From Paulinella micropora (taxonomy: Eukaryota > Cercozoa > Imbricatea > Euglyphida): a DNA stretch of 64,000 nucleotides. The notes beneath the pieces were generated by a model. That model made no database searches, was not told where the DNA came from, and worked only from the letters and a program-made list of their open reading frames with translations. The stretch spans positions 1,111,068 through 1,175,067 of the forward strand of contig BJOX01000011.1 of assembly GCA_009731375.1 (NCBI GenBank), given 5' to 3'. Made by a program: the position numbers and the translations under genes. Within the stretch, counting starts at the first letter, position 1; each line of letters opens with the position of its first letter. Shown in pieces: positions 9,423 to 19,936 of the stretch.

Positions 9423-11459
9423 CTATTTCTGTGTAGAAGTGGAGGAGGTAGACCCAGAGTTGCTTGAGCTCGCTGCGAGGTTGCCTGCTACCGCTGCGGC
9501 TGCAGCAGCAGCCTGTGCTTGTGCCTGTTGAAGTATGTGCTGCGCTTGTGCCTGCTGGGCCGCTGCGTACTGTTGATAAGCAGTCCAATCCGCTGCACTA
9601 GGACCTCCGGCGCCGGCAGCACCCGCTCCGTAGCCGTACGCATACAATGCTAACTGCGCACTCTGAGCTGCTGCAGCGGTGGCGGCGGCGGCGGACGCTG
9701 CGCTACCAGACCCTGCTGCGCCATAGCCAGCGTACTGTGCGTAGTTGCTTAGGTTGTAGCCAGGGTAAGCGCCGTAATTGGCGTAGGCGTTGGGGTACGT
9801 AACTGCTGGATTGGCGTTGGCGTTGGGTGTGGCGCCATATGCTGGGTAAGTGTAGGAAGTTGTCGCGGCCGCTGTGGTGCTGGTGGTGGAGCTCGCGGTC
9901 GTGCCGGTTTTGTTTGTGGAAGACGTGGCGCTCGTCGACGCGGAGAAGGGAAGGCTGCTGGTGCCTGCTGTGTAAGCCGAATAATTAGGGGTGGAGCCGG
10001 CGCCAGTGGGGGGCGTGTACAAAGGGTATTTGGTGGGGGTGGAGGATGAAGCTCCCGAAGAGGTGGAGGTCGAAGCGGTCGAGGTGGACGAGGAAGTGGA
10101 GGTGGAGGTAGACGTGGAAGAAGAGGAAGTGGAGGTGGAGGTAGAGGTCAAGGTCGAGGTGGAGGTTGAAGTGGCAGTCGAGGTGGCAGAGTTTGGAGTG
10201 AGTTTGGTGTTGGTGGAGCCAGCGGTTGGGAAAGGGAGAGGGAGACTTGTTTTCGTAGACCAATTCAAGGGAAATGTAGGTGCAGTAGGCCAGAGATTCG
10301 GGGAAGCGAAGTTTGTGGTAGACGAAAGAAGCGATGACGAGGCAGGGGACGAGAAGGATGGAAAAGTTGACGAGGCAGTGGAGCCGGCGGAGGAGGAGCC
10401 AGAACTTGATTTCGTTGACGACGACGATGTGCTCGATCGCCTGGCTTCCGTGGCAGGTGCATAACTGACAACCTGCCCTGTTTCATCGGTGTAGTACTTG
10501 ATGGCGTTGCTGGAGCCGGGCACTGCTTTCAAGGAGGCGAAAGGCACGGCGCGTATCTGGTCCGGGCTGCTGACATCCGATGGCAAGGAGTTGCTCCCGT
10601 CGTCATCCAGGTGCAGTTCGAGAATGTCTCTGTAGTACACCAAGCCTGTGGCTACTGTGGTTGCAGGGGACATGAGCGTTGCGTCCTTGAGCTTTTTCTT
10701 GAGTTGCGTGCTGTCCTGACCGTTCTTGAGGCGCTTCTCAGGCCTTGCGTTGGGAGGTGGCATGTCGAGAAACGAAGGAGAGGACAGGGACGAGGCTACC
10801 GGTCCCGAAGGCGGGGTAAAAGGCGCCATCATGAGAGCATGCGCGCTTTTGCTCTTGAGCGAGTTGAAATGGCTGCCATCAGCTGGTGAGTCTGTGACTG
10901 AGAAAGTGATTTGTAGCTGCTGGTTCCTCGTGGACGGTGTCAAAAGCTTCCTTTTCTCAGGTTCATCATCATCGTCATTCTCATCTTCTTTATCGGATTT
11001 GCTCCTACCATCTTCATCTTTATCGGACGCATCGCTATCGTCGTTGTCATGGTCGTCGTTGTTGTCGTTGTCCTCTTCGTCGTCCTCTTCGTCGTCGTTC
11101 AAGCGCTTGCTCGTCTTGCTGGTGGCGGGCGTGCTGAAGGTGGTGTTCGGGCTGAAGGACAGGGAGGGTGAGAAGGGGTCCTCGTGCATCTGCTGCAGCT
11201 TGCCCAGGATGGACAGGCCGCCGCGGTCGGGCGGCTCTGGGGTTAGCCGCGTCCCTAACGCGCTGGTTCTGGACTGAGGGGAGGCTGACGAGGACAAGGA
11301 GGAGGAAGACGAAGAAAGAGAGTGTCCGGACTCCTGGTTCTGGAGCGCAATACTTGGCACTTGGAAGGTAGGAGTCTGCAGCGTGAAGGTGGGCGTACTG
11401 AGCACGCCTAGCAAATCCATGGCCCTGGTGGCGGGCGAGGGCATAAAGGACGAATTCAT
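9423..11459 (-). CDS. Low-complexity protein with Ser-rich middle and Ala/Gln/Tyr-rich C-terminus, function unknown
   Basis: A single minus-strand frame of 678 residues from the ATG at 11459, ending in TAG. A TTG/ATG start further upstream at 11534 is possible, but the ATG at 11459 begins the Ser/Pro/Thr-rich region that looks like the real N-terminus. Order: Ser/Thr/Pro-rich head; a strongly acidic Asp/Glu stretch encoded near 10990-11095; a more complex middle (about 10440-10930) with basic patches; Ser- and Thr-Ser-rich repeats (about 10080-10430); a Tyr/Gly/Ala and Ala/Gln tail resembling prion-like domains of RNA-binding or transcription proteins. No catalytic or nucleic-acid-binding domain is recognised. 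It is intronless. The repetitive codons could have expanded by slippage. A nuclear regulatory role would be a guess. Confidence 0.7.
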   Translation of the reverse strand: MNSSFMPSPATRAMDLLGVLSTPTFTLQTPTFQVPSIALQNQESGHSLSSSSSSLSSSASPQSRTSALGTRLTPEPPDRGGLSILGKLQQMHEDPFSPSLSFSPNTTFSTPATSKTSKRLNDDEEDDEEDNDNNDDHDNDDSDASDKDEDGRSKSDKEDENDDDDEPEKRKLLTPSTRNQQLQITFSVTDSPADGSHFNSLKSKSAHALMMAPFTPPSGPVASSLSSPSFLDMPPPNARPEKRLKNGQDSTQLKKKLKDATLMSPATTVATGLVYYRDILELHLDDDGSNSLPSDVSSPDQIRAVPFASLKAVPGSSNAIKYYTDETGQVVSYAPATEARRSSTSSSSTKSSSGSSSAGSTASSTFPSFSSPASSSLLSSTTNFASPNLWPTAPTFPLNWSTKTSLPLPFPTAGSTNTKLTPNSATSTATSTSTSTLTSTSTSTSSSSTSTSTSTSSSTSTASTSTSSGASSSTPTKYPLYTPPTGAGSTPNYSAYTAGTSSLPFSASTSATSSTNKTGTTASSTTSTTAAATTSYTYPAYGATPNANANPAVTYPNAYANYGAYPGYNLSNYAQYAGYGAAGSGSAASAAAATAAAAQSAQLALYAYGYGAGAAGAGGPSAADWTAYQQYAAAQQAQAQHILQQAQAQAAAAAAAVAGNLAASSSNSGSTSSTSTQK

Positions 11460-11547
11460 GTCGCTTTTCCGGCAAGTACCCTGCCCGGCTCCCCCCGCAC
11501 GGCCAGGCCAAACAGCTACAGGCAGTCGATACATGAATGATAAATTG

Positions 11548-11600
11548 CGAATAATAATAATGATGATGATGATAATAATAATAATAATAATAATAATAAT
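11548..11600. repeat. (AAT)n microsatellite
   Basis: Runs of AAT/GAT triplets just upstream of the minus-strand gene. Read on the minus strand it is a TTA tail directly after the 315-bp unit that follows. Confidence 0.9.
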
Positions 11601-11915
11601 ATTTACTATATCTGAGGCGTACTGATGCAGCTAATGGCATATCCTCAACGGACATAAGCCTCCAATACCCTTGTTCGAGGTCCTCCACCCCCCCGTGTCA
11701 GTCTCTCGCCTGATGATCGGGGCCACCGATGGAGCTCCTGAGGGCAAGACTGCACTAAGCCGAGGTTATTCCGCAGTCCCAGCAACCTCTTGCAAGACGT
11801 CACCGAATGTGCAAGTGCATACACCAAGCGCGGTTGCTAGAGCTGCCTCGAAACCCCACCCATAACAATCTGGTGTCTGCTGGGTCCTGGGCTATCAACC
11901 AGCATATGCGGAGTT
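11601..11915 (-). repeat. 315-bp retroposon-like unit, copy 1
   Basis: Identical, as far as can be read by eye, to 12094-12408. Read on the minus strand it ends in (TTA)n, which suggests a retroposon 3' end. Its 3' part shares GTATTGGAGGCTTATG with the sequence at 42530-42835, so the family is dispersed. No firm A and B boxes are seen. Confidence 0.7.
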
Positions 11916-12093
11916 TAAGATCTTTTACGCGCGCAACGACCCTCCTCCCCAGCATCTACCACCAAAGGGTTATGAGTTGGCGTCACAGTTTAACGCCTTG
12001 AGGCCATTGGGCTGGAACTCTGTTTAGCAAGTGTGACTAGGTTTTTTCATCGGGATTTCCCTCAAATATGTCACAGTCAACACTCCAAGGCAG
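11916..12093. other. 178-bp spacer between the 315-bp copies
   Basis: Unique within the window. One frame runs for about 45 codons to a TAG at 12025-12027 and does not look like a random string, but I recognise no family. Confidence 0.4.
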
Positions 12094-12403
12094 ATTTACT
12101 ATATCTGAGGCGTACTGATGCAGCTAATGGCATATCCTCAACGGACATAAGCCTCCAATACCCTTGTTCGAGGTCCTCCACCCCCCCGTGTCAGTCTCTC
12201 GCCTGATGATCGGGGCCACCGATGGAGCTCCTGAGGGCAAGACTGCACTAAGCCGAGGTTATTCCGCAGTCCCAGCAACCTCTTGCAAGACGTCACCGAA
12301 TGTGCAAGTGCATACACCAAGCGCGGTTGCTAGAGCTGCCTCGAAACCCCACCCATAACAATCTGGTGTCTGCTGGGTCCTGGGCTATCAACCAGCATAT
12401 GCG

Positions 12404-12408
<5 letters not shown>
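12094..12408 (-). repeat. 315-bp retroposon-like unit, copy 2
   Basis: Second copy at an offset of exactly 493 bp from copy 1. It is followed on the plus strand by (TAA)n. A 493-bp tandem duplication (unit plus spacer) bounded by AAT arrays would explain the arrangement, and perfect identity implies a recent event or an assembly duplicate. Confidence 0.75.
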
Positions 12409-12454
<46 letters not shown>

Positions 12455-12468
12455 GTAATAATAATAAC
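12409..12468. repeat. (TAA)n microsatellite
   Basis: About 20 TAA/TAG units adjoining copy 2 of the 315-bp repeat. Confidence 0.9.
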
Positions 12469-12489
12469 TAGGGGCTGCGCCAGCACCTG

Positions 12490-13300
12490 AAAGGATGGTT
12501 TGCGGTGCGCTTCGCGCACCCCCCTCCCTCTCAGCCATTCATTTTGGTGCAAGCAAATTTGCTTCGGGTACGTACAATTGCGCTGGGGTTCCCGGGGAGG
12601 GCAACCCGGACCCCCCCTTTACACAGTCCACAGGGTACATTCAAGTGCCGGAGGTAACCGGCATAAACCCTTCCGGCACAGCTCTTAGAGCCTTAGCATT
12701 CTCAGCCATTCATTTTGGTGCCGGCTAATTCGCGTGGGGTGCGTACCATTGCCGGGCTAGCGTTCCCGGGGGGAAGGGCCCCCCGGACGCCCCCTTCCCC
12801 ATCGTCAGGGTACGTTCAATTGTCGGAGGTACCAGCAGAACGCAAGTGTAAGCTCTGGTGGCACAAAAACCTAAAATCTCTGCTTTTTGTGCCACCCGGC
12901 ACCAAAACTTTTGAATCTCCGAAGAGAGCTCACCGGAAGGTTCCGGGTACACCAATTATCAGCCTCAAACTCCCTCTGGTGTGCGCGAACGGCGCCTGGT
13001 GGCGCAAAACCTAAATTTCTGGTTTTTACGCCACCCAGCGCCAAAATTTTTATATCTTCGAAGAGAGCTCATCAAGAAGTGCCCTATACACCAAATATCA
13101 GCCGCTAACTGCCTCTGGTGTGCGTAAACGGCGCCTGGTGGCACAAGACCTCAATTTTCTGGTTTGTGTGCCACCCACTACCAAAACGGGTACGTACAAT
13201 ATCCGGGTTGTGGTTTTCGGGGGGAGGGCCCCCCGGAGCCCCCCCTGCCCCGTCGACAGGGTACGTTCAATTGCCGCAGGCACCGGCAAGTAGTCCCAAA
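12490..13300. repeat. GC-rich degenerate repeat with hairpin units
   Basis: Three related GC-rich segments near 12570, 12740 and 13190 share GGTACGTACAATTG-like words followed by a self-complementary CCCGGGG/GGGCCCCCC core and then GGGTACGTTCAATTG. Between the second and third are three copies of a 139-141-bp unit, each with a foldback arm pair (12857-12896, 12998-13035, 13137-13175) and a following CGAAGAGAGCTCA word in the first two. No coding frame is convincing. This looks like a satellite or foldback element. Confidence 0.7.
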
Positions 13301-13302
13301 AA

Positions 13303-13800
13303 AAGGAATTTTGGCATTCAGGACACTCCCCTGACGCAAATATTTGCGTGAATTCCCAAAAAATCATACCAGCATCAACATCGAGTCTGCGGCTAGCCAC
13401 TCTGTCAATATGAGCTCCCAACTCCTCCTGGTTCCCACAAACCATGATTTATGGGGACGGGGGTGAATTTTGGAATTCAGGACACTCCCCTAACGCAAAT
13501 GTTTGCGTGAATTCCAAAAAAATTTATATCATCATCAACATCAAGTCTGAGGCTAGCCACCCTGCAAATATGAGCTCCCAACTCCTCCTGTTCACACAAA
13601 CCATGATTTATAGGGACAGCGGTGCGGAAAAAAACAAGGAATTTCGGCATTCAGGACACTCCCCAAACGCAAACATTTGTGGGAATTCAAAAAAATTATA
13701 TCAGCATCAACATCGAGCCTGGGGCTAGCCACCCTGCAAAAACGAGCTCCCAACTCCTACCATGATTTATGGAGACAGGGTGCGGAAATGCCCGGAGGGG
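13303..13800. repeat. Tandem repeat of about 160-174 bp, three copies
   Basis: The word GGACACTCCCC recurs at 13321, 13480 and 13654, followed each time by a palindrome (ACGCAAATATTTGCGT in copy 1, one change in copy 2, decayed in copy 3), then ATCAGCATCAACATCGAG-like, GCTAGCCACCCTGC-like and CATGATTTATGG-like words. A minisatellite with a conserved palindromic core. Confidence 0.8.
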
Positions 13801-13805
13801 GGGGG

Positions 13806-13815
13806 NNNNNNNNNN
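13806..13815. other. Assembly gap, 10 N
   Basis: Ten Ns between a G-run and a triplet array. Confidence 0.95.
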
Positions 13816-13853
13816 GCAGTAGTAGTAGCAGTAGTAGTAGTAGTAGTAGTAGC

Positions 13854-13897
<44 letters not shown>

Positions 13898-13912
13898 GAC
13901 TACTACTACTAG

Positions 13913-13972
<60 letters not shown>

Positions 13973-13981
13973 CACTACTAG

Positions 13982-14033
<52 letters not shown>

Positions 14034-14464
14034 GCTACTGCTACTACTCGTATCACTGCTACTGCTACTACTGCTTCTACTACTGTTACTAGTACTGCTA
14101 CTAGCGTAGGTAGCTAGGTAGCTAGTAGCTAGTAGCTCGCTAGTAACTATTAGCTAGTAGTTAGTAGGTGGTAGGTGGTAGGTTGTAGGTGGGTGGTAGG
14201 TGGTAGGTGGTAGTATGTAGTAGGTTGTAGTAGGTAGTAGGTAGTAGTAGTAGTAGGTAGTAGGTAGTAGGTAGTAGGTAGTAGTAGTTAGTAGTTAGCA
14301 GGTAGTAGGTAGTAGGTAGTAGGTAGTAGGTAGTAAGACACTAAGACAGTAAGGTAGTAAGGTAGTAAGGTGGTAAGGTGGTTAGGTAGTAAGGCAGTAA
14401 GGCAGTAAGGTAAGGTAGTAAGGTAGTAAGGTAGTAAGGTAGTAGGTAGTAGTAGTAGTAGGGT

Positions 14465-14499
<35 letters not shown>

Positions 14500-14553
14500 A
14501 ACAATAACAACAACAGCAAGAACAACAACAACAACATCATCATCACCCTAATC

Positions 14554-14586
<33 letters not shown>

Positions 14587-14665
14587 TCAACAACAACAAC
14601 AACAACAGCAGCAGCAGCAGCAGCAACAACAACAACAGCAGCAGCAGCAGAAACAACACCAGCCA
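13816..14665. repeat. Triplet-repeat block (GTA)n, (CTA)n, TAG-derived, (AAC)n, (AGC)n
   Basis: (GTA)n at 13816-13898 switches abruptly to its complement (CTA)n at about 13899-14100, so the two could form a long hairpin. It is followed by interrupted TAG/GTAG repeats to 14465 and then AAC, ATC, ACC and AGC triplets to 14655. Long frames here are repeat artefacts. Confidence 0.9.
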
Positions 14666-14698
14666 CAAAAAGTGTCTGCGAGAGAGAAAAAAGGAGGG

Positions 14699-15422
14699 NN
14701 NNNNNNNNNNNNNNNNNNNNNNNNNNNNNNNNNNNNNNNNNNNNNNNNNNNNNNNNNNNNNNNNNNNNNNNNNNNNNNNNNNNNNNNNNNNNNNNNNNNN
14801 NNNNNNNNNNNNNNNNNNNNNNNNNNNNNNNNNNNNNNNNNNNNNNNNNNNNNNNNNNNNNNNNNNNNNNNNNNNNNNNNNNNNNNNNNNNNNNNNNNNN
14901 NNNNNNNNNNNNNNNNNNNNNNNNNNNNNNNNNNNNNNNNNNNNNNNNNNNNNNNNNNNNNNNNNNNNNNNNNNNNNNNNNNNNNNNNNNNNNNNNNNNN
15001 NNNNNNNNNNNNNNNNNNNNNNNNNNNNNNNNNNNNNNNNNNNNNNNNNNNNNNNNNNNNNNNNNNNNNNNNNNNNNNNNNNNNNNNNNNNNNNNNNNNN
15101 NNNNNNNNNNNNNNNNNNNNNNNNNNNNNNNNNNNNNNNNNNNNNNNNNNNNNNNNNNNNNNNNNNNNNNNNNNNNNNNNNNNNNNNNNNNNNNNNNNNN
15201 NNNNNNNNNNNNNNNNNNNNNNNNNNNNNNNNNNNNNNNNNNNNNNNNNNNNNNNNNNNNNNNNNNNNNNNNNNNNNNNNNNNNNNNNNNNNNNNNNNNN
15301 NNNNNNNNNNNNNNNNNNNNNNNNNNNNNNNNNNNNNNNNNNNNNNNNNNNNNNNNNNNNNNNNNNNNNNNNNNNNNNNNNNNNNNNNNNNNNNNNNNNN
15401 NNNNNNNNNNNNNNNNNNNNNN
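14699..15422. other. Assembly gap, 724 N
   Basis: Run of Ns flanked on both sides by triplet-repeat DNA. Confidence 0.98.
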
Positions 15423-15564
15423 GCTAGGCTAGTAAGGGTAACTGTTTTTTCTTATTCAGCCAACGGGAAAAACGATAAAAATAACCCGATAATGATGCAG
15501 TGTTTGCAATCATAACCGCGTTGAATTTATGTTTTAACCCGAATTACAGCTTCAACATAAGACT

Positions 15565-15572
15565 ACTACTAC

Positions 15573-15604
<32 letters not shown>

Positions 15605-15621
15605 GCTTGCTGCTGCTGCTG

Positions 15622-15706
<85 letters not shown>

Positions 15707-15845
15707 TCTAAACTACACTACTACTACTACTATACTATACTACTACTACTACAGTACTTACTACTACTACTACTACTGCTGCTGCTGTTGCTGCTGCTAG
15801 AACAACAACAGCTACTGCTTTACTGCTTCTGCTGCTGCTACACAT
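15565..15845. repeat. (CTA)n/(CTG)n microsatellite
   Basis: Long CTA array with embedded CTG stretches, probably continuous with the block left of the gap. Confidence 0.9.
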
Positions 15846-15862
15846 CGAGCGAGAGGGAGTGA

Positions 15863-17450
15863 TATGAGAGGGAAGGAGGAGGCAGTCTGTTTGGTTTGGA
15901 TGAGAGAGAAAACAAAGAGCTCAAGTTAGCGAACAAATACTACCCTGAGACCACTACACCAGACTGTAACTCGCTCTCTATAGACTTCAACCAAGTTAAC
16001 TCGAATTCACAAAAATAAACACATAAAATTGAGAAAATAGAATGGCTGTTGTATTCTATAGAACAAGCCCACAATAGTACTCACAATCACCAGATATTCA
16101 ACTTGGTTCTAATGTGGCAGTGGCTTTTCAATTTTCTGGAGTTTTGCATGCAGTCCCATGCGAGTATACTGCAGGTGTGTCGACAGTACACAGACAACAA
16201 AATAAAAAAAAGAAAGTGACAAAAGTAATTGATTGTCCTGGACCGGTGCCGGCCCGCTCGGAACCACGTGGCTCTGTGCAGGGCGGTGGCCCGAGACTCA
16301 ATATATTAATTAATAGCTAGAATATTAATAGCCAGATTGCAAACTAGGATAGCTCTTCTAGCTCTTTGTCTTATATGATTTTTTTCCGTTTAGTATAGGT
16401 CACGTTCATGTTAGTTTTTATGTCTTATAGATTCACTAGATTCATATGCATGAATATGATCATTGCTAGTATTAATATTATGATTTTGCTGATCATGACA
16501 TATGCATGTACATGTACAGCTTTGATTTAGATTTTTCTTCTGATCTTGCAATTGATTTAATTTTTACTAATTTTATCCTATGTTGTCAACGAGGATGAGG
16601 TTTGGCTTCAACTAATCTTACTGGCAAATGCAAGCGGAACCATTGATGGCCCACCAGGAGGGTGGGAAAACCATTGTCTTTATAAGTAGCGGCGCTGCAG
16701 ACGATAGGGTGAGCGAACTTAGTAACGGACTTATGGATATTTAAATGCTAAGGCAGACAATATTAATAAGGTTAGTGTTCTTAATCAGATTTTGAATACA
16801 TTTAAGTGCGAAGTCTTAGTACAATTACTACACCACATGGTTTAATAGTTTTATGGCTGTCGGATCCCTGACAGAGTGACTTGCTCACATTGCCCTATAT
16901 CAGCGAAGTCTTTGTACCATTATTAAATCACTATTGTCGGGAGCTCGAAAATATTTAGACCTTGCCAACGCACGGCTTCATTACCCCTACGGAGGGATAA
17001 AATATGATTTTTGTAATTAACAAAAACAGACCAATGCTAACACGACGAAAATATGATATATTTTACTAGTTTCAACTCGTGCCGGAAAAACCTGAAAACA
17101 AACAACGACTTGAAAAAACAAATGAAGGGACGAAAAGAATGACAGGATTGTTGGTGCAGGAACTGGTGAGTCAAGATTGAAGAACGGTACCTTTGAAACC
17201 AGTCAAATTGTAAAAGCCTACCGGTGAGGTGCCGCGCCAATTGAAAGTGAATCCTTCAAATGCTACAAACTCCAAAATCAGAAACATTAATTTCCATGAA
17301 ACAAAAATATGTTATATTTTTGAAGTTCAATAATTACAAAAACTCGTAGTGATTACCGGTTGGGAACAATGAATGAAGTCCAAGAATGCTCAAAAACCCT
17401 AAATCCGAACCGAAGACCGGAACAACCATCATCAAAACTGTCAATATAAA
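15863..17450. other. Unassigned AT-rich sequence
   Basis: No gene, LTR or tandem array recognised in about 1.6 kb. Frames are short and none has a plausible domain. Confidence 0.5.
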
Positions 17451-18469
<1,019 letters not shown>

Positions 18470-18475
<6 letters not shown>

Positions 18476-18811
18476 CATGCCTTGGATCCTCGACTTGGAT
18501 CATGGGGAAGCTTCGCACCAAAGTCCCCACAGACTGCGCCGGTCCTTAAAAAAAGTTGACAGGTTTTGGCTTTTTGGCTGGCATGGCCTGGGCCGGCCTG
18601 AATATTTTTTAGGTAAAAGGTCCCAAAAACTTCAAAAACCAGGAAAAGTCTCCTCCTAAACTGCTTGACCTTATTTAAAAAGGTACAGATGACTTCAGAA
18701 AGCTCGGCCTCGATAGTATTCCCGACCAAATTATCGCCGCGAATTATGATCAAACTTTGTCCGTCATCTTTTTTTAAATGAACAAAACACAAAATTTTAA
18801 ACCGTTATAAA
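18470..18811 (+). repeat. Dispersed repeat R1, first half of a copy split by the copia element
   Basis: Nearly matches the reverse complement of 53021-53225 (for example GGCATGGCCTGGGCCGGCC and GAAGCTTCGCACCAAAGTCC), and its second half matches 28190-28380 and the reverse complement of 51184-51379. The repeat continues at 26552 after the copia element. Its nature is unknown. It has TIR- and LTR-free ends as far as can be seen. Confidence 0.8.
18807..18811. other. Target-site duplication ATAAA (left)
   Basis: ATAAA directly abuts the left LTR and recurs at 26547-26551 directly after the right LTR. The uninterrupted R1 copy (reverse complement of about 51184-51206) carries ATTAA at this point, as expected for a 5-bp duplication. 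Confidence 0.9.
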
Positions 18812-19437
18812 CAACGGGCCCCCGGAATCAGACATTAGGTCTTGATCACTTGAAGTAGAAGTCTGTGGTAACAGACAATCGGACAGCCACTTCTGAAGTA
18901 AGTGGTAATTACTTTAATGACAATTAATACTGAATTCCGTATCGAAGTCGTTACTATAAACAACTTGTCTTGTACACAACTTGGTGAGAAGAATTGTGAT
19001 AAATGAAATAATAACAATATCACTTATGAAACCGGAATAGAGCAGTCAATGTAGATATGATAAGCCGTACCAATTTATATAATCAGATTGATAGTAATGA
19101 GGACACAGATTAATACAATCACCGAAATATTCCTGTCAGTATATTTATGTTACCAGTGCACAACCAAATATGACAGTAATTGAGGTGAGTGAAAATGGAT
19201 GGTGTATATACGCAAGTACAACACAGTCCAAATATATAATGCAAGTCAGAGCAAAAGTCCTGATATTGTCCGCAAGTAGCGGTAGCGTTATGAGCCGTTA
19301 CTAAAGTCAATCCAGACAAGTAAAAATGGTGATGCTTAACATATGGTAAATAATTACGGTCACGTGCTAGTCAAACTTATTGCTAAATATTAAAACCTTT
19401 AATGATATTGAGTCCTATTCTTTATATATATAATTAT

Positions 19438-19483
<46 letters not shown>

Positions 19484-19501
19484 CCATCTAGTGGTATAAT
19501 G
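18812..19501 (-). repeat. 3' LTR of the copia element (690 bp)
   Basis: Aligned to 25902-26546. The length difference is mostly an expanded (TA)n run at about 19438-19480. On either strand the termini read CA..TG, not TG..CA. The internal boundary abuts a polypurine tract. Confidence 0.9.
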
Positions 19502-19512
19502 CCCCCCCGGAC
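19502..19512 (-). other. Polypurine tract of the copia element
   Basis: On the minus strand AGTCCGGGGGG(G) runs directly into the LTR start CATTATACC. This places the 5' terminus of the 3' LTR independently of the LTR alignment. Confidence 0.75.
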
Positions 19513-19936
19513 TCTATATCCGTATATTTAATGAACGACAATAAATGCCGTTAATTAAATTAACGATATGAAGCCGAGGTCCGCATTACATAGCAGGTAT
19601 TACAAAAATACACATGATGTATGGCGGTATAAGTCATGTTACAAAAAAATGACATGAACGCGATCCATTCACTCAACGTGAAGCATAACAGGATCAAATC
19701 AATGTATCAATATGAAAGAACAAATATGAAGTTACGAATTGATATGATATGAGCGCGAAAAAAAATTGAGCGCTTCCCGTAGGGGGGTATCGTCCGGAAA
19801 AAAATATATATAGATTACCTATTCTAGGATAGGAAAGGAAGATAGATTATCGTGATCCCCCCCCCCCCCCCCCCCCCCNNNNNNNNNNAGCGGTGGTTCA
19901 GTGTCCGGAGCGTGGCAACATTTTCAAGCAGATCAT

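Noticed and set aside
9991-10464. A plus-strand Glu/Val-rich frame opposite the minus-strand gene
   Set aside because: Complement of the Ser-Thr repeat codons. The minus-strand frame is far longer and has varied sequence.
12490-13300. CRISPR-like array
   Set aside because: Units are long, degenerate, foldback-containing and in a eukaryotic context, without short uniform repeats and unique spacers.
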